Position numbers and translations under genes: made by a program
The notes under the pieces: generated by a model
Databases searched by the model: none
The model's input: the letters and a program-made list of their open reading frames with translations, nothing else
What the model was told of the DNA's origin: nothing
Shown: positions 1-10,480 of the stretch, piece by piece
Numbering within the stretch: position 1 is the first letter of the stretch
Layout of the letters: the number at the start of each line of letters is the position of its first letter
Source of the DNA: Lindgomyces ingoldianus
Lineage: Eukaryota; Ascomycota; Dothideomycetes; Pleosporales; Lindgomycetaceae
Direction of reading: 5' to 3'
Assembly (NCBI RefSeq): GCF_010093535.1
Contig: NW_022985162.1
Coordinates: forward strand, 186,001-250,000
Length of the DNA stretch: 64,000 nucleotides

Positions 1-920
1 ACATGGCCTCCGTTTCCAGGGGGAAGGAAATCCATTGCATTCGGAAAGCCGACTGGATCGTCGTGATTATCCAGCACAAGCAGCCAAGGTTGAATTCGGG
101 TCTCCAACGACTGTTTAACATACGCGATGCTTTGATCGCTGTTATCGAAAATGCGACCAGGAGGTTTGATAGCTTCCGCAATCGCTTCGAAACTCCGTCG
201 CAATTGAATCTCCGACGCAGCATCCACCCAGAAGATCCCGGAATAATACTTATTCTCATGCCAACGACGACAATACTCCAGCGCTGTTTGTGTCTTTCCT
301 TGGCCGCCCATAGCCTGCAGCACCACAACCGGAGAATCTTGGAATTTAGCATTCATGTCCAAAATAACATTCTCCCTTCCCACAAACCTTGACACGCTCC
401 TCCTCGGGACTTCAAAAAAAGCCTCCTTCCTTTCGTCTTCCATCACACTCGCGACAAGCGTGACTTCATCCGAGTCTATCTTCTTCAAACTTTCCGCTCT
501 CGGAAGCACATGGTGCAACGTCAAAACCTCCACACACCTCCTCATCTCTTTCTCAATCCTCTCCACCTCCTTTTCCTTCCGCAAACTCGCAATCGCCTTA
601 AAACTCCCCGCCCTCCAAGAATCATCTTCCGCAGGTAAGGTCTCATCCAAAATTGCATTTAACTCCTCTACCTGCTTCCTACAACTCTTTATCACCTGCT
701 CGAGCGCGATTTTCGATCCAGGCGAAATGTGCACGTTAGTGGAATTACATATCTTTAAGTCTTCGATGAGCAAGGGAAGCCGGATACTGATGCCGCGGAA
801 TACCTTCGGGACTTCGCCACGCGCTTGTTGGAATTCGTAGAGGCGGGCAGCGACTTTGCTGCCGAAGTCGATGAATTGGACTATATTGCCAGCGAGACCG
901 ATGGCGGAGATGGGATCCAT
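1..920 (-). CDS. STAND/NLR-like protein, N-terminal part (NB-ARC), runs off the window
   Basis: The minus-strand frame opens at ATG 920 and stays open to the window edge (about 306 codons), so only the N-terminal part is present. The first ~100 residues (starting MDPISAIGLAGNIVQF) resemble the short helical N-terminal domains of fungal STAND proteins, SesA/Goodbye-like, with a RLPLLIEDL segment typical of that group. An NB-ARC-type nucleotide-binding domain follows. Its Walker A is GGQGKT at residues ~205-210, Walker B is LLVLD at ~280-284, and the frame leaves the window at LPPGNGGH, just before the expected sensor motif. Fungal proteins of this build act in non-self recognition and regulated cell death; a TPR, ankyrin or WD40 repeat region is expected beyond the edge but cannot be seen. 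The exact N-terminal family is uncertain. Confidence 0.85.
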   Translation of the reverse strand, partial: MDPISAIGLAGNIVQFIDFGSKVAARLYEFQQARGEVPKVFRGISIRLPLLIEDLKICNSTNVHISPGSKIALEQVIKSCRKQVEELNAILDETLPAEDDSWRAGSFKAIASLRKEKEVERIEKEMRRCVEVLTLHHVLPRAESLKKIDSDEVTLVASVMEDERKEAFFEVPRRSVSRFVGRENVILDMNAKFQDSPVVVLQAMGGQGKTQTALEYCRRWHENKYYSGIFWVDAASEIQLRRSFEAIAEAIKPPGRIFDNSDQSIAYVKQSLETRIQPWLLVLDNHDDPVGFPNAMDFLPPGNGGH

Positions 921-1366
921 TTTACATGTTTTTCGGACCGGATTATGGAAAGAGAGACGGGCTGTCGACGTGATGGTGATATGTGGAATTCAGACGAAAG
1001 GGCGAGGTGACGAAGAGAGAAATGAGAGTTTGACATTGAAGCTGAAGGCTGAAGTCTGCACTGCACTGCTAGCGCATCACACTGCCATCGTCACAGCCAC
1101 AATGGGAGCAAGGGAAAATGGGATGCCTGAGGTGGACAATCTCTTCACGTGCAATGCTCAATTCGGCTTATTACTGGCCGAGAATTGCTTATTCTAGATT
1201 TGAAACTTTGACTTTGGCTCCTTGACATTCGCATTCGCACAAGTACCGCAATGTGGAATGCCACTAGGTTCCGGCTGTCGACTTGAAGTGCCGATCATAG
1301 GCCAAACTGCTAAAATCTACCCCGATGGCGGTGAATGCTGATCTTCCATATCAGGAACCATGCATA
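921..1366. other. upstream region of the NLR gene
   Basis: No coding signal was recognised. This stretch contains the presumed promoter and leader of the minus-strand NLR-like gene and ends at the inverted-repeat element. Confidence 0.4.
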
Positions 1367-1559
1367 CTGTGGTGTCCGGCCAAAGTATTGTACATTGTTA
1401 ATGCGCTGCAGGCGCCCCAACAACCCAGTATGGTCCAATCAGTCATACGGGACAGCTTCCGCCGGGTCTTACTATGCCGCCTGCTGGTTGGTCGTATGCA
1501 TGATTTCGGGTACCCTGCACAGCACTGGCAATGTACAATACTTTGGCCGGACACCACAG
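1367..1559. mobile_element. MITE-like element, Tc1/mariner-type footprint
   Basis: A 193-bp element is bounded by 31-bp perfect terminal inverted repeats (1367-1397 and 1529-1559, outer end CTGTGGTGTCCGG). It is flanked on both sides by the dinucleotide TA (1365-1366 and 1560-1561). Perfect long TIRs, a TA duplication and no coding capacity are the hallmarks of a non-autonomous Tc1/mariner/pogo derivative. Inner sequence next to the TIRs shows only weak further pairing. No matching transposase end was seen elsewhere in the window. Confidence 0.75.
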
Positions 1560-1561
1560 TA

Positions 1562-1851
1562 AACCTCCAAAGCATTTCCCCGCGTTAAAAACGCTTGGTA
1601 TATATTGCGGATGGCTCGTTTATTATCTTCTTAAATTTTTGTCGCATTCTATTCTTTTTTCTCGTAATCTTGATTGTTCATTTCGTTGCTTTCCTACCAT
1701 TACCATTTGCCAGAGCAATCGTATTCAAGTCTACGCGTTGTCAAGCCTCAATTTTCCTTCCATATATGTGCTTCTAAGGCTCTAACATCTTCTCTCTCAC
1801 AATAAATCTACATATTCACTACACCAACAACTACACCCGTATACCCCAACT
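1562..1851. promoter_or_regulatory. upstream region of the isochorismatase-like gene
   Basis: A T-rich and then C-rich leader precedes ATG 1852, as is usual for fungal promoters. No specific factor site was identified. Confidence 0.35.
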
Positions 1852-2850
1852 ATGGCAGCCTCAAGCAACCCAATCACACACCGCAAATCCCTCATCGGTT
1901 CCCCCTCCAACTTCTGGCTACACAGCACCCGTACCGGCTTCGACCTAACACACCCGTCTTCCCCCTCCATCCCCACACCCGGCTCCAAAATCACCATCCA
2001 AACCACCACCGCCCCAATAACAATTTCACCCTCCAAATCCGCCCTCATTATCATCGACATGCAAAACTTTTTCCTCAGCGCGTCCTTCGGCCGCTCCCGG
2101 GGTGCCGGCCACGCCGCCTGCGATCAGCTAGTGACTCAGGCGATCCCTGCCGCACGTAAAGCTGGGATAAGGGTGATTTGGTTGAATTGGGGGCTTACGG
2201 ATGAGGAGGTTAGCGATATCCCGCCAGCGGTGAAGAGGGCGTTTGGATTTGAGGCTGTGGATGAGGATGTTGGGTTGAGTTTGGATTCGTTCGCAGGACA
2301 GGAGAATGGGGTGGGTGTGGATAAGTTTGGGAAGCAGAGGTTTCAGGGCGGACATGTGTTACTTGAGAACGGGAAGGATGGGAGGATTTATCGCGGTCTG
2401 GGGTCGGCGTGTGGGATGGTGAGACTAGAAGATGGCAGCATGATGGATGCGGGGAGGTTGTTGATGCGGGATACCTGGAACGCGGCATTATACCCACCCC
2501 TTGATAGCATGTTTGAAGACGGCAAGAAGTTGGGCAAGAGTCCAGATGTATGGATCCACAAGAACCGGATGTCGGGGATGTGGGGTGCCAAAACGGCGTG
2601 TGAGGAGTTTTTAGAGAAAGAGGGGATAAAAGCGCTATTTTTTACGGGAGTGAATACGGATCAGTGTGTTGGAGGCACGTTTACAGATGCATTTAGTAAG
2701 GGCTATGATTGTGTGTTGTTGAGTGATGGGTGTGGGACTACGAGTCCTGAGTTTGCGCAGCACTGTTTTGAGTATAATGCTGCGAGGACTTTTGGGTTTT
2801 GTGCGAGCTGTGAGGAATTTAAGAAGGGGGTAGATAGGATACGGAGTTGA
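1852..2850 (+). CDS. isochorismatase-like cysteine hydrolase
   Basis: Single-exon gene of 332 residues. The isochorismatase fold is recognisable from the first strand ALIIIDMQN (residues ~63-71), which supplies the catalytic Asp. A Lys follows in WIHKNRMSG (~235) and the nucleophile Cys is in GVNTDQCVGGT (~270-280), giving the Asp-Lys-Cys triad of the family. Members hydrolyse vinyl ethers or amides (isochorismate, nicotinamide, biuret and ureidoacrylate type substrates). The substrate cannot be told from sequence. The N-terminal extension of about 60 residues before the fold is Ser/Thr/Pro-rich. No targeting signal is obvious, so it is probably cytosolic. It lies tail to tail with the next gene, with a gap of ~115 bp. 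Confidence 0.88.
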   Translation: MAASSNPITHRKSLIGSPSNFWLHSTRTGFDLTHPSSPSIPTPGSKITIQTTTAPITISPSKSALIIIDMQNFFLSASFGRSRGAGHAACDQLVTQAIPAARKAGIRVIWLNWGLTDEEVSDIPPAVKRAFGFEAVDEDVGLSLDSFAGQENGVGVDKFGKQRFQGGHVLLENGKDGRIYRGLGSACGMVRLEDGSMMDAGRLLMRDTWNAALYPPLDSMFEDGKKLGKSPDVWIHKNRMSGMWGAKTACEEFLEKEGIKALFFTGVNTDQCVGGTFTDAFSKGYDCVLLSDGCGTTSPEFAQHCFEYNAARTFGFCASCEEFKKGVDRIRS

Positions 2851-2965
2851 TTTCGATGAAGGGGGGTGAGCGGGGGTACCTTAGAGCTTGCACGGATTGA
2901 AGCATTGATAGGCTTTCGCTTCTTCCCCAGTACTCTGAGATTCTTTCTAGGACCTGCGTATTCGG

Positions 2966-4406
2966 TTATCGGCGTTCAAGCGCTTGTATCCGAGCCCGAG
3001 CCTCTGGAACGAGCTTGGACCATTCTTCTATTTGTCCTTTCGGTGGCGGTGCCGCTACTTCATAGTAGCGTGTCAAAGCCTTTTCGAAGTCTCCGTCCTC
3101 TTCGGCCAGTTTTGCGAACGTCATGCTTGAGGGCTTGTGACCCTTCCTAGCGGCAATGTCAAGCCATTCCATAGCGAGTTTTCGAGGGCTGTCTCGCTTC
3201 CAGGAGGTCACCCATCTTAGGGCCGTGGAAATGTCCGAATCTTTAGAAATCAAGGATTTTAGGGTCGATTTCTCGTTCCTGACTTGGAGGTAGAAGTTAG
3301 CCACTTGGTACATAGCGTCCACGTGACCCGAAGCGGCTGCTTTGTTCATAAATTTAAGCCATTGGCTCGTCGTCTTCTCATAGAAGGATGCGAGATGGTA
3401 GTGAGAAAGAGGGTCATCAGCCTCCAGAGCACCAACTTCGAAGACCTCCTTGGCTCTCTTCTGTGACTCGGGAGAGTTGTCGGCGATGAGGGAACATCCT
3501 AATGCATTCCAAGGGGGGATTAATGGCATTGCCAGATTGTTGGAATCTTGCTTGGTTTGATGGTTTTTAAGACCTTCTTTTGTGTCGGCTAAAGTCAATG
3601 CCTTCTCGTACATATCTCTTGCCTGGCTCGTCTTGCCCTCCTGTTCTAGGAAAAGTCCCTCTAGTGTCATGGCGTCTGGATTGCCTTTGAGAACAAGAGC
3701 CGCGAGGTCATTGCGGCATCGCCGAATGTCGGTGGCAGAGAAGATACTCGAGATTGCGAGGGCGGCGGGGACGGAGTGCCTGAGCCGGAGTGCGGAGAGG
3801 ATATGTGTAGTAGCCAGCGAATCACCAGCTTTGGAGCAGCCCAAGAGCATTACACGGGCAATGTTCTTGTGTTCACTCGGAGGGGCCCAAACGGGAGCCT
3901 CCTTTGCGTCAGGTATTCGGCATGTCAATATAGCAAGTGTGCTGAGGTCGCGTATCTCGACTCGGTACTCTAGCGTCTCCCATCAGCCCATGCACGATTC
4001 CAACAGCTGATTGAAACTGACTGCTAGCCAACTCGACGATGGTGTCTCCCGAGTCCTTCTTTGACGAAATTGATGCAAGAAATTCGGCGATTATCGAATC
4101 TGCAACCTCGGGGTCTACGGGAAGCACCTGTTCGGCGCGGGCAAGGGCGAAGAAGGTAGCCCGGTTTCTGGTATCTATTTCGGTGCGTTGTCTAACAAGC
4201 TGTTCGCGACTTACACGCGGACCGGGGGCCGGTTGAGCATATGGCCGCCTTTGAGGCTGCGCCCATGGTACCCGTCGTCCATTCCCGGAGAGAGGAAATG
4301 GATTTCGGCGGAGAGACGCGAGGAACTGGCGAGATTGACAGAAGACGCATGTTTCAGTCTTGATATTTGAAGCCCGAGAGCGGAGCAGTGCAGGCCTGAA
4401 AGACAT
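2966..4406 (-). CDS. mitochondrial Sel1/TPR-repeat-like protein
   Basis: Two exons: 4406..3969 and 3901..2966, with a 67-nt intron (3968..3902). The model encodes 457 residues. I start at ATG 4406 (MSFRPALLRSRAS) because the Arg/Ser-rich, acid-poor N-terminus looks like a mitochondrial presequence and the frame further upstream has no ATG. The second half contains helical repeats reminiscent of Sel1/TPR units, for example the stretch around ALEADDPLSHYHLASFYE and the one around AAASGHVDAMYQVANFY. Such fungal proteins are usually annotated only as TPR-like and their partner is unknown. The gene diverges from the Utp16-like gene across 123 bp and converges on the isochorismatase gene. Confidence 0.8.
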
Positions 4407-4529
4407 TTCAGTCCCGGAATGTACGCAATGCAAAGGTGAGTGAGCAATTGTTGCTGAAGCTTGCAAGTGGCTTGGCGAACTTTTTGTCTTGGCGCTTTGG
4501 CCGCATTAGAAAATTCCTCCCCGCACGCC
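4407..4529. promoter_or_regulatory. short bidirectional promoter
   Basis: Only 123 bp separate the two divergent start codons (minus ATG 4406, plus ATG 4530), so the mitochondrial Sel1-like gene and the Utp16-like gene must share control sequences. No factor site was identified. Confidence 0.55.
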
Positions 4530-6302
4530 ATGTTTGCCAAAGTGCTCAACACAGCCAAAAGCATTCTAAGCAGGTCACCGTCTGCCCAGCCAGGGCCCGC
4601 TGAGTCTCGAGAATCAACACCAAGAAGCAGCGAAGCCGACGTCGACATGGTTTCCACTCGACGAGGGCCTGTGGGCGAGAACACACCGCTGAGCACGCCG
4701 CGGAGCACGAGAGGGAGAGGGAAACGGGCACTGGAGACCGAGGACACACCTATATCATTAGTGAAGAGGAGGAAGTCAGTCGTGAAGCCTAAGGAGGCCG
4801 AGAAGGCCGAGAGGCAAATGGACGATGCGCCGGAGCAGACGGACCAGCCTGAGTCCCCCAAGGAGAAGCCGCTCCTCGATGTCATTAAAGTCCGACCGCG
4901 ACCAACCACCCCACAGCAGGAGGAAGAGAATCAGGTCACACCTAAGGCGAGAAAGCTCCCCGTTCGCCAAAGCCCCAGGGTCCTGATCAGAAAGAGGACA
5001 AAACCACCGCTCGGCGTCGAGGAAGGTGAGCCAGAGTCTGTGGTGGTGGAAGTACCCGCGTCGACTCAAGACACGGAATACCATACACCTGGCACACGGC
5101 AAGCAAGCTCTATCTATGCGACTCCGGCAACAGCCTTGGACGCACTAGAAGAATCCCTAACTCCAAAAGCAGAACACAATGGTGCACAGTCTGCAGTGTC
5201 GTCAAGTAAGTGCTTGGCGAGGCAGAGCAAGGGGGATAATTCCTCTTTTGGGGTTGAATCTCGTGATTCGCCAGAGCGTGAAGGCAACGCCAACACAGAA
5301 TTTGGAGTGGGTAACAATATTCCCCTCGATATCTCCTCATCCACAATGGATCATGAGGCAACTTCCGGTTCAATGCCAGAGTCAGATCGAGAGTCTACTC
5401 CAGTTCCTCCATCTAATACACTTTCTTCCAAGCGCGTAATCCCAGATGAGATCCCAACGTCAACACTCGACAGTGAGAAAGCCGCCATTTCTACCCAAGA
5501 GTCACTTCAGAATACCCCCTCCTCGGGTGCATATAAATTACGGCAACGACTCATTCGATTCGCCAGCGAAGAGCCGGTAGACCACCAACCCACCTTTACT
5601 CCCACCCTTGATGGAGCTGCCGATGAACCACCTTCTGCCATGAAGTTGAAAGAAGATGACGAAAGCGACTCCGACGAAGCTCCAGACATAGTTACTGCCG
5701 CATCCGCATTCTCAAAGACTCAGGCGGCCGAAGCGGAAGCAGCTCGAGCTTTCAAAGCTCAGCAAGAAAAGGAGAAGTTGAAGCGGAAAGAACGTGCCGA
5801 ACGCATAGTCGAGGAACAAGAGCAGAAGAAGAGGCGGGAAGAAAAGAAAGCAAAGAAGCTAGCTAAGGCTCAAGCAAAGCAACAGTTGGTTAAGCCAGAG
5901 GATGATATTACCATGCTAGACATTCACAACCTCCCCGCTCTCCTCCCAGATTCCATCCTTGAAGCAGCGGGAGACAAGCGTCCACCAACTCCACCGCCCC
6001 TGCTGCCAGGTAAATCTTCAAAAGAACTGCAAAAGGAAAAGTTAAACCGGCATATCAAATTCCTAGAGCGTGGCGAGAAACCGATCAAGAGCGTGAAGAA
6101 AGGCCCAGTAAACGTACATGTGTTGGCGCAACAGAACATGCTTCTGGCACCGAAGGTCAACCGAGATACACGGAATATTCGGGAACACTGGTTGAAGGGC
6201 AGGCAGGTTGAGAAGAAGGATAAGCAGGGACGGAGGAAGATGAAGTTCCAGAAAATGGAGAGGAGGGCTATTGGACATGGGTTTATTAGGAGTGAAGATT
6301 AA
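4530..6302 (+). CDS. U3 snoRNA-associated nucleolar protein, Utp16/Bud21-like
   Basis: Single-exon model from ATG 4530 (MFAKVLNTAKSIL), 590 residues. The long N-terminal two-thirds is low-complexity, rich in Ser, Pro, Glu and Lys, with basic clusters such as KRRKS that could be nuclear localisation signals. The C-terminal third matches the U3_snoRNA_assoc family. It has an acidic DDESDSDEAPDIVTAASAF segment, a long charged coiled coil rich in Glu/Lys/Arg, then a conserved tail including HIKFLERGEKPIK and NVHVLAQQNMLLAPK. Yeast Utp16/Bud21 is part of the small-subunit processome that processes 18S pre-rRNA, which gives the inferred role. A possible donor near 5209 (TCAAGTAAGT) leaves open an intron in the variable part. 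Confidence 0.75.
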   Translation: MFAKVLNTAKSILSRSPSAQPGPAESRESTPRSSEADVDMVSTRRGPVGENTPLSTPRSTRGRGKRALETEDTPISLVKRRKSVVKPKEAEKAERQMDDAPEQTDQPESPKEKPLLDVIKVRPRPTTPQQEEENQVTPKARKLPVRQSPRVLIRKRTKPPLGVEEGEPESVVVEVPASTQDTEYHTPGTRQASSIYATPATALDALEESLTPKAEHNGAQSAVSSSKCLARQSKGDNSSFGVESRDSPEREGNANTEFGVGNNIPLDISSSTMDHEATSGSMPESDRESTPVPPSNTLSSKRVIPDEIPTSTLDSEKAAISTQESLQNTPSSGAYKLRQRLIRFASEEPVDHQPTFTPTLDGAADEPPSAMKLKEDDESDSDEAPDIVTAASAFSKTQAAEAEAARAFKAQQEKEKLKRKERAERIVEEQEQKKRREEKKAKKLAKAQAKQQLVKPEDDITMLDIHNLPALLPDSILEAAGDKRPPTPPPLLPGKSSKELQKEKLNRHIKFLERGEKPIKSVKKGPVNVHVLAQQNMLLAPKVNRDTRNIREHWLKGRQVEKKDKQGRRKMKFQKMERRAIGHGFIRSED

Positions 6303-6589
6303 CGGATGTCAAAAGTTTCTTAGTCATGGGGTTTGTACTAGGTGTAGATTGAGAGAAGAGGCTGCTATGTGTGAGCCATTTATAGCGCGAGAAGCTATGC
6401 AATGGGAGACACCAAGGAAATGTTTGTTATCGCTACTATATTAATATGAATTGCAGAGCACCTACACACCCTCCTAAATCCGAGGCAAAACTTCTGTTAA
6501 CTACAGTCTCTATACCTACGCTTCACCTCCCTCCCGGCAACTTTATATTTCTCTATAGAACAGAATAGTACTATTCAGAAGCTTCGCTA
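6303..6589. other. 3' region of the Utp16-like gene
   Basis: AT-rich intergenic sequence between the Utp16-like stop and the transposase relic. No gene was recognised and no clear terminal inverted repeat of the relic was found here. Confidence 0.35.
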
Positions 6590-7674
6590 TCATCTGCATC
6601 CTCTATCTCTACCTTGCAGGTGGGGCCTTAAACGCTGATAGAAAGGCTTCTTTTGAAATATGGTGGGAATGGTTGCGTGCCAAGGCCGAGATCTCGTCCC
6701 CTGACTTGCGCTTGAACGGCGAGAAGCAGGCGACTTCAAGAGGCTGCAGTAGGTGCGACGAGTGTGGAGGCATGCAGAGAGTAATAATCTTCTTCTACTT
6801 GCATAAAACCTGGAAATCAACAGAGCAATAGCTCTCGTAGCCGTCAATAATAAGCAGCCTGTATGCTCCAATAGCGTTTGCATGCGAGTCGAAGTGTTTA
6901 AGCCAGGCAAGCGCCAACTTGTTATTTGTCCCGCCATTAGGGCTAACTTCAAGAATCCAGTCGCGAGGGAGGCCCTCAAACCAAGAGGAGATAAGAATCT
7001 TACCCGCGAAGATGAGGAAGGGTGGGATAGCCTCCCCCGTTGAACCGACGCCTTGTATCAGGGTAACCCACTCGCGACCGCCAGGCTGTAGTTTCTTCCG
7101 CTTTCCAGGCTTCTCTGAACCCGTAACTACAAGCTGAGACGAGATCTTGCCCATTCGGAAGTCAGATTCGTCAAAGCTGTAGATGTCCTCGTCAATAATA
7201 CGATACTGTGCCTTCATCTTCTGAACAAGTGTGAACCAGGGCTGGATAACCGCCGGGTCTTCGCAGGCAGCTCGCTGGCGATCGTATGGACGGCTCCGTT
7301 GGGTTGTAAGTTCTGGTGTACGCTTTACAAGTTGTCAACCCCGTTCTTGCTAACAGGCTTCCCACCCCACTCTCTTAGCAGTTTATCGGCCATATCTCGT
7401 ACGTCAGCCTTTGACGGCGGCAGGCCGCGTAGGGTTTCGTCAAGGATACGCTGTATAATCACCTCCTCTTCTAGCTTTGTCAGTCATTTCAAATTCGGCT
7501 CGCAGTCGCGTCGAGGGCGTCGTGCGGTGCGTCGTCCTGTATCGTTATTCGAGGGACAGTATATGTTGATGTAGCGCGTCTTTCGCTTTGAACTTGCTTT
7601 AAACTAAGATCTAAAATATCAAGGAATAGATCCCCTTCTGTATAAGTTTTAGGCTTCTTGTGTTGTTGAGGCAT
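6590..7674 (-). pseudogene. decayed Fot1/pogo-family transposase
   Basis: The minus strand starts at ATG 7674 with MPQQHKKPKTYTEGDLFLDI, the classic N-terminus of Fot1/pogo transposases (psq-type helix-turn-helix). A piece of the CENP-B-type DNA-binding region follows (RGLPPSKADVRDMADKLL), then the DDE_1 catalytic core (DEDIYSFDESDFRMGKIS, SFDES carrying the first Asp, and LLIIDGYES the second). It ends with a typical PPHSSHLLQPLEVACFSP segment. The frame is broken at least once around 7320-7330. A TAG near 6797 follows LCK where Gln would fit, consistent with CAG to TAG, and the C-terminal quarter is absent. No terminal repeats were found, so the copy looks truncated as well as dead. Confidence 0.85.
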
Positions 7675-9294
7675 TACGCGATGTCATCGCGCGGCGGTTC
7701 GCGTTCTTAAGATAGCTAACTCGCTTGCGAAGTACGTAACTAACAAAAGGATATTTTCATACTACAGACTTCCACATCATTCTTCCCTTGAACCCCTCTA
7801 CGTCTCGTATCTCAGACTCGAAAATGATTGCCACTGCTCAATCTGTACTACGACCCATAGCACACGCGGACTACTACAAGTACAGTAGCCAATGGATGGT
7901 GGGTACAATGCGAGCCATTAATAGGAAACATGCTGTGTTCATCGACCACAGGTTATGCCTTGGAATACACAAAAATGAGGTCTACGCTAAAAGTGGATCG
8001 TAAACGGAAAGCTAATTTTCCAATCATTAAAAATACTAGGGCAGAATGCTCACCCTGAGAGTATCCACGAGCTGAAACGGCTTAGAGCATATCCAAGAAG
8101 ACACCAGTGCGCATATCTTCTATTTCCCAACCCATGAAAACCGCATCATCTAAGGTATTGCAAACTGAGCTTTATATGTATTGACTCATCCTTCATGTCC
8201 CAACACAACTCTCCAAGACCAAAGTCCTTCCACCTTCCCAGTTCAATTATCAACTCATTCCCGCACCCACGAGGCTCGCATTCCTAGGATCTCAGGCTCG
8301 TCGTACGGAAAATTCTCTCAGAAATCCCGGCCAGACGGAGTAACAAGGTGGTATTTTTATGTTTGTGTGAACAAAAGTCTCCATAATTGATCTCAAAAGC
8401 CATCCAAAGGCTGAGGTGTCCTGCTTGGAGAGCGAGACTTGTACAGGGAGCAGGTGTACTTATATGCCTTTGATCGAAACGATTTGTTGGATGAGTGGGT
8501 GGCTAGATAAATGATGAGGGTAGGGAAATGTTCTGCGAGCCCCTCACGCGATTTGAAGCAGGGGTTATTTAGGAACCTCCTTCCGGTTACGAACTTGCGC
8601 TACCTTTCCTTAAAGCAGCCTCCAGGCGAAATTAATCTAATAACCTCTGGGTCGCAGTTCGTTCAATAGATTCTGCAGTGGACGCAAATTCTACGATGAG
8701 TTCGAGTCCTCTGGTTCACCCCACAGACTGCAAACGTTGGGAAGCTGCACCTCCCCGCGCATTCTGTATACCGGGTACATGAAAATTATGCGTAAATTCG
8801 TCGTCCATATCAAGTAGCGAGACTAAGTTGAAACAACATGCTTGAAAGAAAGTGGATCCGCGACATGTTCGGGCTTGCAAGCATTTTTCCTGCGTACCTC
8901 TCGTTGCAGAACATCCAAGTGACACCCTTCACGACTCCCAAACTGAGCAAAGGAGTGAGATATGTAGGAAGCAGAGAGCAGAAAAATAGAAACTAGTGAA
9001 AATTCTAGCAGGCTGATACAGTGTGGAGAGGAAGAAGCTCAAATGGCAACAATTGATTAGTAGAATGGTCGATGTGGAGTTGGAGACGCCGTCTAGTTTC
9101 CGAAGTCCCTTCCCTTGACTAGCCCTAACTCACCGCCCACCCTACATCCTTGCAAAGGCTCTTGTCCCCTTTTGATCGCTAAACGACCACAGAGGTAGCA
9201 GTGTTTAGTATACGCCTGTATTACTTTTACTTGATTCATTTCTAGGTTATAATACAATTAAATTTCCAAAATGATTAATCTTCTTCTCGTTCGA
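7675..9294. other. intergenic, no gene recognised
   Basis: Only short unsupported frames lie here. The sequence is moderately AT-rich with no convincing coding, repeat or RNA signal until the tRNA. Part may be old mobile-element sequence beside the dead transposase. Confidence 0.35.
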
Positions 9295-9364
9295 GTCCAA
9301 TGGTCTAGTGGTATGACGTTCGCTTCACACGCGAAAGGTCCAGGGTTCGATCCCCTGTTGGACT
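9295..9364 (+). tRNA. tRNA-Val (anticodon CAC)
   Basis: The cloverleaf can be folded by eye. The acceptor 5' strand GTCCAAT pairs with GTTGGAC (9357-9363), with one G-U pair. The D-arm region is GGTCTAGTGGTAT. The anticodon stem TTCGC/GCGAA encloses loop TTCACAC, giving anticodon CAC, which reads GTG valine. The T-arm loop is GGTTCGATCC. There is no intron. The region before it is AT-rich and no long T run follows directly. Confidence 0.93.
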
Positions 9365-10480
9365 ACTTCAACTTTTTGCTTTCAGAGGCTTCATGCGATT
9401 TGCATTTTGCATTTTGAATTTGACGGGGCAATCCAGGGTGAACCTTTTTTTTTTTTTTTAAAAAAAAAACCTCGCTTTTTACACTACTTACAATTAAGTC
9501 TTTCTCTTTCTTTTTACACTAGTAAAGGTCCTATATAGCAAGCTATTTTTATTGTCTTTTACTCTGAGGCGTGGATTTGAAGCTGTTGTTGTCGTTCCAA
9601 AGATTTCCATCATGTGAATTTTGGGGTTGAGGAATGACTTGATGTGGGCCCCACAGAGACCTCAACAACATTGAGCACTTTAGTGGCTCTCAAGAGATTC
9701 CCCCCACGACTATAATTCCATACCATAGCATGTCCATTTTCGCACCCGACGAGTTTCTCACGTGCCCATGGTCCGAAAGCATCACGGAATGATCCTCGGC
9801 AAATTTCGGTCCGAATCTCACACCACAATCACGCAAACCCTCTGCCATAACCTGACCTCAGTCTTCCAGTGCTCCGCGTGCCCAAGATCACTCATAACCG
9901 CGGGCGCTCCTGTCCCTTAGCCTATTCAATTCCAGAGTCCTTGTAGCGTTCCGCCGCAGGACATAACCGTGATACATGCGCGGCCGAGAAGGCTGCAGAG
10001 CACTCAACGGCCGGTAGAATGTGGGTCTTGCTGCGTCACAGATGTGTGTTGAATTATGCGGAATTGGAATGGATTGGAATAGAGGATGAGAGTAGGGGCT
10101 AAGACGCGAGAATGGGTCGGATTGGTGCCTGAATGGTCATGGGATAGGGTTCGTGATAGGTGGGTTGATCGTTTGTGGAACGCGGAGATGAGGCGGTGGG
10201 GTGAATGTGGCATTGTTGGCTCGTGATGAGGATGGAAACGTGAGGAGGGGTAGGTGGGGAGATTTGTCTGTCGTTATATTTCTTGGGGTCCCGCCGTGAG
10301 CGGGCTTGGGATGAGAAGTTCGAAGTATTTGCTGGAACAATTCCATCTATTCCTGTTGAAGTCAGAGAACTAGAAGCAATCATACTTGGATACCTCGCCA
10401 AAGATTATCTACATCTACGCCACATCAACGACATCGACAAACAACTACACCACGCCACGAGCAAATACCAAACCGTCACC
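9365..10480. other. intergenic with a T15A10 homopolymer palindrome
   Basis: No gene was recognised. The stretch contains a run of 15 T followed by 10 A (9445-9469) soon after the tRNA, then a promoter-like stretch leading to ATG 10481. Confidence 0.4.

Noticed and set aside
10283..10480. N-terminal extension of the 148-residue membrane protein
   Set aside because: The upstream frame has no matching character, and ATG 10481 has a good initiation context and starts a plausible targeting sequence.
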